A DNA stretch of 54,205 bases from Thermobacillus xylanilyticus (GTDB lineage Bacteria > Bacillota > Bacilli > Paenibacillales > Paenibacillaceae): NCBI RefSeq assembly GCF_907165215.1, contig NZ_CAJRAY010000061.1, positions 1 to 54,205 on the forward strand. Direction: 5' to 3'. Shown piece after piece: positions 14,780-24,624 of the stretch. How positions within the stretch are numbered: position 1 is the stretch's first letter; each line of letters starts with the position of its first letter. The notes beneath the pieces are model-generated. The model was not told the origin of the DNA. It did not search any database and saw only the letters and a list, made by a program, of their open reading frames with translations. Made by a program: the position numbers and the translations under genes.

Positions 14780-15490
14780 ATGGGATTTCTGCAGGACAAT
14801 CTGATTCCGTTTTTCAGGCAACGGGAGATCGTCTTCAGGGAAAGCCGCAGAGAGGCGGACGATGTCGTGAGCTTCCTGTTCGACAAGCCGGATGATCTGG
14901 CCTGGAAGGCGGGGCAATACGGGCTGTTCACGATCACGCACAAGAAAATCAAAAACGCGACGAAACCGTTCAGCGTCTCGTCCGCGCCCGCCGAGAACGT
15001 CATCCGCATCACGACGGTTGTGCGGGACAACCCGAGCGCGTTCAAGCGGGCGCTGCTGGAGCTTTCGCCCGGCATGAAGGTGACGCTGCGCGGTCCCGTG
15101 GGGCCTTTTTATCCGAAAGACAAGGCTCCCGTGCTGTTCATCGCGGGCGGCATCGGGATTACGCCGATTCGCTCCATCCTGAAACAGATCGAGGCGGAGG
15201 GAAGCGGGGGTGAGCGGCAAATCCGGCTGCTTTACGTGGACAGCCACCGGCGGCATCTGTTCAAAGACGAACTGGACCGGATCGCCGACCGGTCCGCCGT
15301 CAGCATCGACTACCTGGACTCGCGCGATCAGCTGTACCGCGAGCTCGACCGGCTGGCCGACGCGTACCGCAAGGACGGCAGCATCATGATTGCGGGAGCG
15401 CAATCGATGGTGAATCCGCTTGCGGCGGAGCTGAGAAACCGGAAAATTCCGAAGCGGAACATCGTCAAAGACGCGTTCTTCGGCTATTAA
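14780..15490 (+). CDS. Ferredoxin-NADP reductase-like FAD oxidoreductase (236 aa)
   Basis: FNR-type fold without a ferredoxin domain. The FAD-binding part has KPFSVSSAP (RxYS-like segment, degenerate) and GPVGPFYP; the NAD(P) part has LFIAGGIGITPIRSIL, and the C-terminal aromatic residue stacks on the flavin. ATG at 14780 with AGAGGAG. It follows the AHSA1 gene by 87 bp in the same direction and may share its promoter. Physiological partner unknown. Confidence 0.85.
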   Translation: MGFLQDNLIPFFRQREIVFRESRREADDVVSFLFDKPDDLAWKAGQYGLFTITHKKIKNATKPFSVSSAPAENVIRITTVVRDNPSAFKRALLELSPGMKVTLRGPVGPFYPKDKAPVLFIAGGIGITPIRSILKQIEAEGSGGERQIRLLYVDSHRRHLFKDELDRIADRSAVSIDYLDSRDQLYRELDRLADAYRKDGSIMIAGAQSMVNPLAAELRNRKIPKRNIVKDAFFGY

Positions 15491-15615
15491 TTCGGAGGAG
15501 ACGGAAGGAAAGATCCGCTGGCGTTCGCCACATGAAGCCAGGATCGGACGGAAGCCGCGCCGCTTTCGTCCGCGGATTTTGCCGGTCCGTCGGACCTTCA
15601 AATTTCTCGTGATGC

Positions 15616-15649
15616 GGGCGAATGCAGGCGCGGCGGGCATTCGCCCTTT
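15616..15649 (+). terminator. Terminator-like hairpin upstream of spoIIE
   Basis: Perfect 10-bp arms GGGCGAATGC (15616-15625) and GCATTCGCCC (15637-15646) are followed by only TTTG. In the 326-bp gap 15491-15816 the other features are the spoIIE promoter elements; no gene is seen. Confidence 0.55.
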
Positions 15650-15680
15650 GTCGTCCGCCCTGGCGGAGGCGCGCTGCTTG

Positions 15681-15746
15681 TGTCGGAAAAAAAATAGCCG
15701 CCGCCTACCGAATATGACAAACTCCTGAAGGCACCCCGCCTATAAT
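15681..15746 (+). promoter_or_regulatory. Spo0A-type sigma-A promoter of spoIIE
   Basis: ATGACA (15714-15719) and TATAAT (15741-15746) are 21 bp apart, the abnormal long spacing known for Spo0A-activated sigma-A promoters (spoIIE, spoIIG). Upstream TGTCGGA (15681-15687) is one base from the 0A box TGTCGAA, and TTTGTCAT on the opposite strand overlaps the -35. Consistent with Spo0A~P activation. Confidence 0.6.
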
Positions 15747-15816
15747 AGGAGTCACTTCTCGCGTCCGCTGCGGGCAAGTGCGGACAAGCATATTCGGATG
15801 GGTGGTGCTGTTCAAG

Positions 15817-18309
15817 ATGGACAAGCAGAATATTGTGCCGCTTCCCGGGACCGGCAGCCGGCACGGCGGCGGCCGGTCGAAGCTCGGGTACAGATGGCGG
15901 AAGCTATCGTCATCGGCCTCGCAGCTGTTCCTGTCCCGGCGCTGGACGATGCTGATCGCCGTGGTCGGCCTGCTGCTCGGCCGCGCCGCGATATTGGACA
16001 CGCTCGCGCCGTTCGCGGCCGCCTATTTCGCCGTCATTTATTTCCTGCGCCGCGATGCGGCCTTCATTGCCGCGCTGGCGCTCGTCGCCGGCAGCTGGCT
16101 GGCCGCCGCGCCCCAGGCCTGGTCGACCGCGGCCGAGCTGCTCGTGTTCTACCTGCTCGTGCGCGGGATGGAGGCTTACGAGCGCGCTGAAATATCCTAT
16201 GCGCCGCTGCTCGTTTTTATATCCGCCTTGCTGGTGCAATTGTTCGGCGTCGTGCTGGACAAGGCGCTGACCGGCTACCAGCTGCTCATGGTCGGGGTGG
16301 AGGCGGGCCTGGCGTTCGTGCTCACCCTCGTCTTCATCCAGGCGGTTCCCGTCCTGATGCTGACGAAGAAGCCGGCGCTGCTGCGCAATGAAGAGATCAT
16401 CTGTCTGATGATTCTGCTTGCTTCAATCATGACGGGCGCGGCCGGCTGGACGGTCTATGATCTGGAGATTACGCACATCCTGTCGCGCTACGTCCTGCTC
16501 CTGTTCGCGCTGGCCGGCGGCGCCCTGCTCGGCGCGTCGGTCGGCGTGATCGCCGGGCTCATCCTCAGCCTGGCCGACTTCGGCGCCGTCCTGCAGATGA
16601 GCCTGCTCGCGTTCGCGGGGCTGCTCGCCGGCCTGCTCCGGGAAGGCGGCAAGCCGGCCGCGGCTTTCGGCATGCTGCTCGGGACGACGATCCTGTCCGT
16701 CTATGTCGGCGGAACGGAAGGCGCGCTCACTTCGACGTGGGAATCGGCAGCCGCCGCGCTGCTGTTCCTGATGACACCGCGCGCGCTGCTGAAGACGATC
16801 GCCCGCTATGTGCCGGGCACGGCCGAGCATGCGCGGTCACAGCACGAATACGCCCGCCGGGTTCGCGACGTGACCGCGCAGCGGGTGACGCAATTCTCCG
16901 AAGTGTTCCGTCAGCTCTCGGAAAGCTTCGCCGAGACGGCCGATGTCGAACCGTTCGGCCGGCGGCAGCAGGAACGGGTCCACTTCGTCAACGCCGCGGC
17001 CGAGGCGGTCTGCGCGACCTGTTTCCGGCAGCAGCAATGCTGGGAAGGGAAGTTCCAGCAGACGTACCGGCTCATGAAAGAAATGACGGCGTCCGTCGAG
17101 CGCGAACGGCCGCAGCTGGGCGAGGAGCTGCCGGAGACGTGGACCAGGCACTGCGTCAAGCCGCATCAGGTGCTCGCCGTGCTGCGTCAGCAGGTGGAGC
17201 TGGTCGAGCACGACCGGCTGTGGCGGAAGCGCATCCGGGAGTCGCGCCGCCTGGTGGCCGACCAGCTGTCGGGCGTCTCGCGGATCATGCAGGATCTGGC
17301 GCGGGAGATCCGCCGGGAAGGCCAGGAGATGCACCTGCAGGAAGAGCAGATCCGCGAGGCGGTGGAAGGGCTCGGCCTGTCGATCCGCAGCGTCGAGATC
17401 ATCAGCCTGGAGGAAGGCAACGTCGAGATCGAGATCGCGCATACGTTCCCGCGGGGATTCGATGAATGCCGGAAAATGATCGCGCCGCTCCTGACCGACA
17501 TTCTCGGCGAGCCGATCGCGGTGAAATCGGAACGACTGCCGGAGCGCAGCGGGGAGCCGTCGATCGTGACGTTCACATCGGCGAAGGCGTATGAGGTGGA
17601 GACCGGCGTGGCGGGCACGGCCAAGGGCGGCGGGCTGCTGTCGGGCGACAGCTACAGCACGGTGGAGCTGGCGAACGGCAAGTTCGCGGTGGCCGTCAGC
17701 GACGGCATGGGCGGCGGCGAGCGGGCGCGGCTGGAGAGCCGCTCGGCGCTGGACATGCTGCATCAGCTGCTGCAGTCGGGGATGGACGAGAAGCTGGCGA
17801 TCCAGACGGTCAATTCGGTGCTGCTCCTCCGCTCGGCCGACGAAATGTTCGCGACGGTGGACGTGGCGCTCATCGACCGGTACACGGCGAAGACAACGTT
17901 CCTGAAGGTCGGCTCCACGCCGAGCTACATCAAGCGGGGCAGCGACGTCATCCCGATCACCGCCGGCAATCTGCCGATCGGCATTCTGCAGGAGATCGAC
18001 GTCGATCTCGTCCGCGTGCAGCTCTATCCCGGCGACACGCTGATCATGATGACCGACGGCGTGTACGACGCGCCGGGGCATGCGGTGAACAAGGAGATCT
18101 GGATGAAGCGCATCATCCAGGAGCTGAAGGCGGAAGATCCGCAGCAGATGGCGGAAGAGCTGCTCGACACGGTGCTGAAGAGCAGCGCGGACGAAATCCG
18201 CGACGACATGACGATCGTCGTCGCCCGCGTGCGGCGGTTCCAGCCGGAATGGGCGACGTTCCGCTGGCCGGGGCTGACGAAGCTGGAGCGTCCGAGGACG
18301 GTGAGTTGA
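15817..18309 (+). CDS. spoIIE: Stage II sporulation protein E, SpoIIE phosphatase (830 aa)
   Basis: Membrane-bound PP2C phosphatase that dephosphorylates SpoIIAA and so activates sigma-F in the forespore; it also binds FtsZ. Residues 1-320 carry about ten hydrophobic helices (LIAVVGLLLGRAAILDTLAP onward). A central regulatory region follows, with a Cys cluster CATCFRQQQC. The C-terminal PP2C domain has GDSYSTVELANGKFAVAVSD then GMGGG, and RDDMTIVVARV at the end. ATG at 15817 gives a length like B. subtilis (827 aa); an in-frame start at 15778 is less likely. Confidence 0.96.
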   Translation: MDKQNIVPLPGTGSRHGGGRSKLGYRWRKLSSSASQLFLSRRWTMLIAVVGLLLGRAAILDTLAPFAAAYFAVIYFLRRDAAFIAALALVAGSWLAAAPQAWSTAAELLVFYLLVRGMEAYERAEISYAPLLVFISALLVQLFGVVLDKALTGYQLLMVGVEAGLAFVLTLVFIQAVPVLMLTKKPALLRNEEIICLMILLASIMTGAAGWTVYDLEITHILSRYVLLLFALAGGALLGASVGVIAGLILSLADFGAVLQMSLLAFAGLLAGLLREGGKPAAAFGMLLGTTILSVYVGGTEGALTSTWESAAAALLFLMTPRALLKTIARYVPGTAEHARSQHEYARRVRDVTAQRVTQFSEVFRQLSESFAETADVEPFGRRQQERVHFVNAAAEAVCATCFRQQQCWEGKFQQTYRLMKEMTASVERERPQLGEELPETWTRHCVKPHQVLAVLRQQVELVEHDRLWRKRIRESRRLVADQLSGVSRIMQDLAREIRREGQEMHLQEEQIREAVEGLGLSIRSVEIISLEEGNVEIEIAHTFPRGFDECRKMIAPLLTDILGEPIAVKSERLPERSGEPSIVTFTSAKAYEVETGVAGTAKGGGLLSGDSYSTVELANGKFAVAVSDGMGGGERARLESRSALDMLHQLLQSGMDEKLAIQTVNSVLLLRSADEMFATVDVALIDRYTAKTTFLKVGSTPSYIKRGSDVIPITAGNLPIGILQEIDVDLVRVQLYPGDTLIMMTDGVYDAPGHAVNKEIWMKRIIQELKAEDPQQMAEELLDTVLKSSADEIRDDMTIVVARVRRFQPEWATFRWPGLTKLERPRTVS

Positions 18310-18429
18310 GCAGGCGGAAACTTTTTTTCCATGCCGGACAATTGCCGCGCCGAAGTTTACCTCTCTTCCATATCGGGCATGCTGTTACCAGAATCGATAG
18401 ATTCGAGATTCGAAGGAGGGGCTTCGGCC

Positions 18430-19155
18430 ATGAGACAATTGTTGCTGATCACGGACGGCTGCTCGAACGTCGGGATGAGCCCGGTCGTCGCGGCGGCCCA
18501 TGCGAAGGCGGAAGGCATTACGGTGAATGTGATCGGGGTGGTGGAACGCGGCGAATCGATTTCTTCCGCGGAAGTCGAGATCGAGGAAATCGCGCGCGCC
18601 GGCGGCGGCATGAGCCGGCTCGTGAATACGCACCAGCTGTCGCAGACCGTGCAGATGATGACGCGCAAGACGGTCGTGACGACGATCCAGCAGGCGGTGA
18701 ACAAGGAGCTCCGGCAGGTGTTCGGCGCGGAATCGGTCGAAGCGCTGCCTCCGGATCGGCGCGGCGAAGTCGTGCGCGTCATCGACGAACTCGGCGAATC
18801 GTCGCCGCTGAAAATCGCGCTGCTCATCGACACGAGCGCGAGCATGCGCCCGAAGCTGGCGGCGGTCGAGGAAGCGATCCGCGATCTCGTGCTCAGCCTG
18901 CAGTCGCGCTCCGGACGGAGCGAGATTGCCGTGTTCCATTTTCCCGATTCGGAAAACGGCGAGGGCTGCGTCTGCGATCTGGACTGGACCGACAACATCG
19001 CCGGCGTGAAGCGCATTCTGCCGCGGCTGGCCATGCGCGGCACGACGCCGACCGGACCGGCGATGATGCAGGTCATTGATTTTTTCCGTCAGGGCGATTA
19101 TGGTAGAACCATCAGAGGCGAAATGGACGGGATGACAGGTGAAGACGTCGTCTGA
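18430..19155 (+). CDS. yabS: YabS, von Willebrand factor A-domain protein (241 aa)
   Basis: A vWA-like fold: N-terminal LLLITDGCSNVGMSPVVAAA and a second MIDAS-like IALLIDTSASM (DxSxS), then RGTTPTGPAMM. Gene order spoIIE-yabS-yabT is that of B. subtilis. ATG at 18430 with GAAGGAGGGG. It overlaps yabT by 17 bp. The role is unclear; probably linked to sporulation. Confidence 0.88.
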   Translation: MRQLLLITDGCSNVGMSPVVAAAHAKAEGITVNVIGVVERGESISSAEVEIEEIARAGGGMSRLVNTHQLSQTVQMMTRKTVVTTIQQAVNKELRQVFGAESVEALPPDRRGEVVRVIDELGESSPLKIALLIDTSASMRPKLAAVEEAIRDLVLSLQSRSGRSEIAVFHFPDSENGEGCVCDLDWTDNIAGVKRILPRLAMRGTTPTGPAMMQVIDFFRQGDYGRTIRGEMDGMTGEDVV

Positions 19156-20086
19156 ACTTCGGCTGGCGCCCGGCACGGTCATCACGGGCAAATGGAATCG
19201 CGGCCGATACCGGGTCGAGCGCCTGCTCGGAGAGGGGGCGAACGGCAAGGTTTACCTGGTGGAACACAGCCGCCGCCTGTATGCGATGAAGGTCGGCGGG
19301 GACGCGGTGGATCTGCAGTCCGAGATCAACGTTCTCCGCAGCCTGGCATCCCGGCGGCGGAGAACGGAACCGTTTCTGCTTGCCGTCGACGATTATGTCC
19401 ATCGGGACGGCAAGGAATATCCGTTCTACATCATGCGGTATGTGCGCGGCAGCGTGCTGCACGAGTATTTGCAGCGCGAAGGCGCGGACTGGTTCCCGCT
19501 CGTCGGGTACAATCTGCTCGGCAAGCTGGCCGAGCTGCACGAAGCGGGCTTCGTGTTCGGCGATCTGAAGCGGGAGAACGTGCTGGTCGGCAGCTACGGC
19601 CGCGTGGAGCTGGTCGATTACGGCGGCGCGACGGCGATCGGCAAGAGCGTCCGCCAGTTCACCGAGCTGTACGACCGCGGGTACTGGAATGCGGGCAGCC
19701 GGACGGCCGAAGGAACGTACGACCTGTTCTCATTCGCGGTGCTGTGCCTTCATCTGTTCGAAGGCCGGCGGCTGCTTCAGCTGACGAAGACGCTGCTGCC
19801 GCAGAACCGCTCGCCGGCGGATTTGATCCGGCTGACAACCGGCCATCCGGCGCTGAAACCGTTCGCCGGCTGGCTGGCCCGCGCGCTGGGCGGCGAATTC
19901 GCTTCCGCGCGGGAAGGCGCCGCCGCCTGGCAGCGGATCATGTACGGCGGGGGCGTGAAGCCGGCCCGCAGACGGCGGTCGACGGCCGGCTGGGCGGCCG
20001 GCCTGTTCGCCTGCACGATGATCGCGCTGGCGGCGGCGATTGTATGGATGATATCGGAAGGCATGCTGCCGACCGGGCTGTCGTGA
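19139..20086 (+). CDS. yabT: YabT, Hanks-type Ser/Thr kinase with membrane anchor (315 aa)
   Basis: Glycine loop GEGANGKV (31-38), ATP Lys51 (YAMK), catalytic loop GDLKRENV with Asp142, and metal Asp160 in VDYGG in place of DFG. The usual HRD is reduced to FGD, a feature I associate with YabT-type kinases. A basic segment (KPARRRRS) precedes a C-terminal membrane helix (AGLFACTMIALAAAIVWMI). B. subtilis YabT is a DNA-activated kinase active during sporulation. GTG start at 19139 lies inside yabS. Confidence 0.88.
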   Translation: MKTSSELRLAPGTVITGKWNRGRYRVERLLGEGANGKVYLVEHSRRLYAMKVGGDAVDLQSEINVLRSLASRRRRTEPFLLAVDDYVHRDGKEYPFYIMRYVRGSVLHEYLQREGADWFPLVGYNLLGKLAELHEAGFVFGDLKRENVLVGSYGRVELVDYGGATAIGKSVRQFTELYDRGYWNAGSRTAEGTYDLFSFAVLCLHLFEGRRLLQLTKTLLPQNRSPADLIRLTTGHPALKPFAGWLARALGGEFASAREGAAAWQRIMYGGGVKPARRRRSTAGWAAGLFACTMIALAAAIVWMISEGMLPTGLS

Positions 20087-20152
20087 CGGAAGTCCGGCGC
20101 ATGCGGCATGCTTCTTCGTCATGCGCATATTTGCAGGTAGGGGGACGGCAGG

Positions 20153-21595
20153 ATGGATCTGGCGGCGCGCATCCGGCGGACGGCGGAGCGGGAAGGGCTC
20201 TGGCAGCCGGGCGATACGATACTGGCCGCCGTATCGGGCGGTCCGGATTCGACGGCGATGCTGCATCTGTTGCGGCGGCTGTCCGGCGAATGCGGCTTCA
20301 GGCTCGCGGCGGCCCATGTCAATCACGGCTTCCGCGGCGAAGAATCGGCGCGGGAAGCGGAATTCGTGCGCCGGTTGTGTGAAGAGCTCGGCGTGCCGCT
20401 CGACGCGGTCGAATACGATCTTCCTTCTTATATAGAAGAGACGGGGATGAACGCGCAGGCGGCGGCGCGGGAGAAGCGGTACGCGTTTCTGCGATCGGCG
20501 GCGGCGCGGCGGGGCGCGTCGCGGATCGCGCTGGCGCACCATGCGGACGACCAGGCCGAGACGGTGCTCATGCGGCTGCTGCGCGGGGCCGGGACGTCCG
20601 GCATCGCCGGCATGCCGATGAAGCGGCGCGAAGGAAATGTGGAACTGATCCGGCCGCTGCTTCGTATATCCAAATTGGAGCTGCTGCAGTACTGCGCGCG
20701 CGAAGGGCTTGGCTATTGCGAGGACAGCAGCAACCGCAAGACGGTGTACTTCCGCAACGCCGTCCGGCTGGAGATTCTGCCTTTCCTCGAGCGGTACAAC
20801 CCGAACGTGTCCGCATCGCTCGTGCGGCTGGCCGAAATCAGCCGCGCGGAGGACGACTTCCTGACGCGGGAAGCGGAACGCGCGATGGCCGGACTCGTGC
20901 GCCGGGAACAGGGCGGATTTGCCATGGAACGCGGCGCGTTTCTCGGCCTGCATGTCGCTTTACAAAGAAGATTGATTACTCTAATATTAATCTATCTTGG
21001 GGTGGAAAAAGGGGCCATCCCGTTCGAACGGATCGACGCTATCCGGGAAGCCGCCGCGGAAGGCTCGCCGACGACATCGGTGATCGAGGCCGGACGCGGC
21101 GTCCGCTTCTTGCGGGAATACGACGTGCTGCGGTGGATGACGGGCGATGCGGCCGGGGACGATGCCGGGTTCGAGTATGAAGTGACGGCGGATGTCCGCG
21201 AGCTTGCGATTCCCGAAGCGGGCGGCCGGCTCGTCTTCCGCCGCATGCTCCGCGCGGCGGGCGAACCGCTGCCCTCACCGGGCGCGGAATCCCGCTGCGC
21301 GGCGCTGTTCGACGAAGACGCCGTCGCTTATCCGCTTCGCGTTCGTTCCCGCCGGCCCGGCGACCGGATGCGCCTCGCCGGTTTAAACGGCTCCAAAAAG
21401 GTGCAAGATATTTTCGTTGACGGCAAGGTTGCGCGGGCCATGCGCAACCGGATTCCGCTTGTTGCGGATGCCGAAGGCCGGCTGCTATGGATTGCCGGCA
21501 TCCGGCGGTCGGCGGACGCGCCGGTGACGGAGGATACGACGCGCATACTGCGGATCGAGTGGCAGGATGATACATTGGAGGTCTGGCGTTGTTAA
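20153..21595 (+). CDS. tilS: tRNA(Ile)-lysidine synthase TilS (480 aa)
   Basis: Modifies C34 of the CAU anticodon tRNA-Ile to lysidine. The PP-loop SGGPDS is at 28-33; '[19 protein letters not shown]' and '[20 protein letters not shown]' are typical. The C-terminal part has '[20 protein letters not shown]' for tRNA binding. Start ATG 20153. An unusually AT-rich, dyad-bearing patch lies at 20950-21000. It overlaps hpt by 7 bp. Confidence 0.96.
   Translation: MDLAARIRRTAEREGLWQPGDTILAAVSGGPDSTAMLHLLRRLSGECGFRLAAAHVNHGFRGEESAREAEFVRRLCEELGVPLDAVEYDLPSYIEETGMNAQAAAREKRYAFLRSAAARRGASRIALAHHADDQAETVLMRLLRGAGTSGIAGMPMKRREGNVELIRPLLRISKLELLQYCAREGLGYCEDSSNRKTVYFRNAVRLEILPFLERYNPNVSASLVRLAEISRAEDDFLTREAERAMAGLVRREQGGFAMERGAFLGLHVALQRRLITLILIYLGVEKGAIPFERIDAIREAAAEGSPTTSVIEAGRGVRFLREYDVLRWMTGDAAGDDAGFEYEVTADVRELAIPEAGGRLVFRRMLRAAGEPLPSPGAESRCAALFDEDAVAYPLRVRSRRPGDRMRLAGLNGSKKVQDIFVDGKVARAMRNRIPLVADAEGRLLWIAGIRRSADAPVTEDTTRILRIEWQDDTLEVWRC
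20959..20998 (+). promoter_or_regulatory. Candidate internal promoter with dyad inside tilS
   Basis: TTTACA (20959-20964), 17-bp spacer, TAATAT (20982-20987). An 11-bp inverted repeat with one mismatch (AAGATTGATTA at 20968-20978, TAATCTATCTT at 20988-20998) covers the -10. The patch uses AT-rich codons unlike the rest of tilS and points towards hpt and ftsH. Confidence 0.35.
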
Positions 21596-22128
21596 GCGAC
21601 ATTCAGGAAATTTTGTATGACGAAGAGCAGATCCGGCATAAAGTAATTGAAATGGGCCGTCAGCTCAGCCGCGATTTCAAGGATCGGAATCCGTTGGTCA
21701 TCTGCATTCTGAAAGGCGCATTCATCTTCATGGCCGATCTGGTGAAAGCGATGGACATTCCGCTCGAGATCGATTTCATGGCCGTCTCCAGCTACGGCGC
21801 GTCCACGAAGTCGTCCGGCGTCGTCAAGATCGTGAAAGATCTGGACGTGCCGGTGGAAGGGCGTGATGTGCTCATCGTCGAGGACATCATCGACAGCGGC
21901 CTCACCCTCAGCTATCTGATCGATGTGCTCGAACGCCGCAACGCGAAGTCCGTGACGGTTGCGACGCTCTTCGACAAGCCGTCCGGCCGGACGGTCGAAC
22001 TCGAAGCGGACTACGTCGGTTACACGCTGCCGGATGCTTTCGTTGTCGGCTACGGGCTCGACTACGCGGAGAAATACCGCAACCTGCCGTTCATCGGCAT
22101 TCTGAAGCCGGAAGTCTACAACCGATGA
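21589..22128 (+). CDS. hpt: Hypoxanthine phosphoribosyltransferase (179 aa)
   Basis: Purine salvage enzyme. The PRPP-binding loop [13 protein letters not shown] (94-106) and '[17 protein letters not shown]' are intact; standard length. TTG start at 21589 is supported by TGGAGG 8 nt upstream and overlaps the tilS stop by 7 bp, implying coupling. In B. subtilis HprT also binds FtsH-region partners and forms a complex with TilS, matching this order. Confidence 0.95.
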   Translation: MLSDIQEILYDEEQIRHKVIEMGRQLSRDFKDRNPLVICILKGAFIFMADLVKAMDIPLEIDFMAVSSYGASTKSSGVVKIVKDLDVPVEGRDVLIVEDIIDSGLTLSYLIDVLERRNAKSVTVATLFDKPSGRTVELEADYVGYTLPDAFVVGYGLDYAEKYRNLPFIGILKPEVYNR

Positions 22129-22202
22129 CTCCGAAGAACGTTCCGTCGGCGGAGCTGCCCAACCGGGGGCGTCCCCGCGCCATGCTCCTCCTCGCGGTCG
22201 TG

Positions 22203-22232
22203 TTGTGATGGCAAGACGTGCTATGGTAAAAT
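22203..22232 (+). promoter_or_regulatory. Sigma-A promoter of ftsH
   Basis: TTGTGA (22203-22208), 18-bp spacer, TAAAAT (22227-22232) with an extended TGG just before the -10. Leader of about 23 nt to the ribosome-binding site. Confidence 0.55.
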
Positions 22233-22261
22233 AGTTGAAGCGCCTTGAGAGGAGGTAGGGG

Positions 22262-24265
22262 ATGAATCGGTTCCTGAAGAATACGGGATTCTATCTGATC
22301 ATCTTTCTCGTTACCGTCGGAATCGTCCATTTCATCAGCACCCAGAACGAAACAACCGAGCGGAAATCATACGACGAACTGCGCCAGCTGATCAAGGCGG
22401 ACAATGTCGAAGAACTGACGCTCCGGTATGACGGCGCTTCGTATCTCGCCACAGGCAAATATCGCATGCCTCCCGCCGGGGTGCAGCAGAACGCGTTCTA
22501 CTCCCGGATACCGGCGGAAGAATTTGCGATCGAGGAAATCAAGGACGCTTCCGAACAGAACGGGTTTACATTATATGTGGAGAAGCAGCAAGGCCAGAGC
22601 ATCTGGCTGACGTTCCTCACCTCCATCATACCGTTCGTCATCATGTTCATCCTGTTCTTCTTCCTCATTAATCAGGCGCAGGGCGGCGGCGGCAAGGTGA
22701 TGAACTTCGGCAAGAGCCGTGCGCGTCTATATAATGAAGACAAGAAGCGGGTGACATTCGAAGACGTCGCGGGCGCCGACGAGGAGAAGCAGGAGCTGGT
22801 CGAAGTCGTCGAGTTCCTGAAGGATCCGCGCAAGTTTGCCGCGGTCGGCGCGCGCATTCCGAAGGGCGTGCTGCTCGTCGGTCCGCCGGGTACGGGCAAG
22901 ACGCTGCTTGCCCGCGCGGTGGCCGGTGAAGCGGGCGTGCCGTTCTTCAGCATTTCCGGCTCCGACTTCGTGGAAATGTTCGTCGGTGTCGGCGCATCCC
23001 GCGTTCGCGACCTGTTCGAGAACGCGAAGAAGAATTCCCCGTGCATCATATTCATTGACGAGATCGACGCCGTCGGCCGGCAGCGGGGCGCCGGTCTGGG
23101 CGGCGGCCATGACGAACGCGAGCAGACGCTCAACCAGCTGCTCGTCGAGATGGACGGTTTCGGGGCGAACGAAGGCATCATCATCATCGCGGCGACGAAC
23201 CGTCCGGACATTCTCGACCCGGCGCTGCTGCGCCCGGGCCGCTTCGACCGCCAGATTACGGTCGATCGTCCGGACGTGAAGGGACGCGAAGCGGTGCTCA
23301 AGGTGCACGCCCGCAACAAGCCGCTGGCGAAGGATGTCAATCTCGAGACGATCGCGAAGCGGACGACCGGGTTTACCGGCGCCGATCTGGAGAACCTGCT
23401 GAACGAGGCGGCGCTCCTGGCGGCCCGCCGGAACAAGCGGGAGATCGCGATGATCGAGGTGGACGAGGCGATCGACCGCGTCATTGTCGGTACGGAGAAG
23501 CGCAGCCGCGTCATCAGCGATCGCGAGAAGCGGATCGTCGCGTACCACGAAGCAGGGCACACGGTCATCGGCTATTTCCTGGAACACGCGGACATGGTCC
23601 ACAAGGTGACGATCATTCCGCGGGGCCGGGCGGGCGGCTATGTCATCATGCTGCCGAAGGAAGATCGAATGCTCGTCACGAAGCAGGAACTGCTCGACAA
23701 GGTGACCGGGCTGCTCGGCGGCCGGGTCGCGGAGGAGCTGTTCATCGGCGAGATCGGCACCGGCGCCTACAGCGACTTCAAACAGGCGACGTCGATCGTG
23801 CGCAGCATGATCATGGAATACGGCATGAGCGAGAAGCTCGGACCGATGCAGTTCGGCAACTCGCAGGGACAGGTGTTCCTCGGCCGCGACCTTGGACACG
23901 AGCAGAACTACTCCGACGCGATCGCCTACGAGATCGACCAGGAGATGCAGCGCATCATCAACGAATGCTACACGCGCGCGAAGGAACTGCTCACCGCCAA
24001 GTCGCGGGAAGTGAAGCTCATTGCCGAGACGCTGCTTGAAGTCGAAACGCTCGAACTCGAGCAGATCAAGCGGCTGATCGAGACCGGATCGCTGGACGGC
24101 GGCGAAGGCGGCAGCGGCGAGGGCAACGCGGAGCCGAAGGAGACGAGCAGCGAGCCGGCTGTCGATACGCTGGGCAATGTGCGCGTCCGGATTCAATCGA
24201 AGGAGCCGGGCGAGGATACGCTGCCTCCGGGCGGCGACGACGGCAGCGGCGACAAGCGCGGCTGA
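22262..24265 (+). CDS. ftsH: ATP-dependent zinc metalloprotease FtsH (667 aa)
   Basis: Membrane-anchored AAA+ protease. Helix 1 at about 8-25, an extracytoplasmic domain, helix 2 at about 115-137. Walker A GPPGTGKT (207-214), Walker [10 protein letters not shown], second region of homology [20 protein letters not shown], zinc site HEAGH (429-433). The tail after about 605 is low-complexity Gly/Glu/Ser. ATG at 22262 with GAGGAGG. Confidence 0.98.
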   Translation: MNRFLKNTGFYLIIFLVTVGIVHFISTQNETTERKSYDELRQLIKADNVEELTLRYDGASYLATGKYRMPPAGVQQNAFYSRIPAEEFAIEEIKDASEQNGFTLYVEKQQGQSIWLTFLTSIIPFVIMFILFFFLINQAQGGGGKVMNFGKSRARLYNEDKKRVTFEDVAGADEEKQELVEVVEFLKDPRKFAAVGARIPKGVLLVGPPGTGKTLLARAVAGEAGVPFFSISGSDFVEMFVGVGASRVRDLFENAKKNSPCIIFIDEIDAVGRQRGAGLGGGHDEREQTLNQLLVEMDGFGANEGIIIIAATNRPDILDPALLRPGRFDRQITVDRPDVKGREAVLKVHARNKPLAKDVNLETIAKRTTGFTGADLENLLNEAALLAARRNKREIAMIEVDEAIDRVIVGTEKRSRVISDREKRIVAYHEAGHTVIGYFLEHADMVHKVTIIPRGRAGGYVIMLPKEDRMLVTKQELLDKVTGLLGGRVAEELFIGEIGTGAYSDFKQATSIVRSMIMEYGMSEKLGPMQFGNSQGQVFLGRDLGHEQNYSDAIAYEIDQEMQRIINECYTRAKELLTAKSREVKLIAETLLEVETLELEQIKRLIETGSLDGGEGGSGEGNAEPKETSSEPAVDTLGNVRVRIQSKEPGEDTLPPGGDDGSGDKRG

Positions 24266-24304
24266 ACCGTCCCGGCATTTCAGCGACGGACAAGTCGACA
24301 CAAC

Positions 24305-24346
24305 CGCCTCGGCGCGGCCGAACAGGCCGCTGCCGGGGCGATTTTT
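24305..24346 (+). terminator. Terminator of ftsH
   Basis: GC-rich arms at 24305-24319 and 24325-24340, imperfect with wobbles, followed by ATTTTT. Confidence 0.6.
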
Positions 24347-24411
24347 GTGGTTCCGGCGGCGTGCGAAGGTCCTCAGGCGTCGGCATGCTCCATCCGGCGG
24401 GCTTGCGGTTG

Positions 24412-24450
24412 TGTCTATTTGTTGACAGAGTCCTGCACCCCGTGTAAATT
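24412..24450 (+). promoter_or_regulatory. Promoter of the nad operon with possible operator
   Basis: TTGACA (24422-24427), 17-bp spacer, TAAATT (24445-24450). TGTC-N8-GACA (24412-24427) overlaps the -35 and could be a repressor site; in B. subtilis nad genes are repressed by NiaR/YrxA, but I cannot confirm the motif. The 174-nt leader after it has a self-complementary CGCATATGCG (24504-24513) and no recognised riboswitch. Confidence 0.55.
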
Positions 24451-24624
24451 AGGTGATAATCAAATGGTTTTGCGGCCGGATGGTCACACTATGACTGTTC
24501 CATCGCATATGCGAATTCGTGAAATTTGGCACAAATTACAGCGCGGATCGGACAGCGGTGTCAAGCGCGCCTCGGCGGGAACATCGGCGTCATGCGCGCG
24601 GCTCGAAGGAGAGGATCGACAGAG

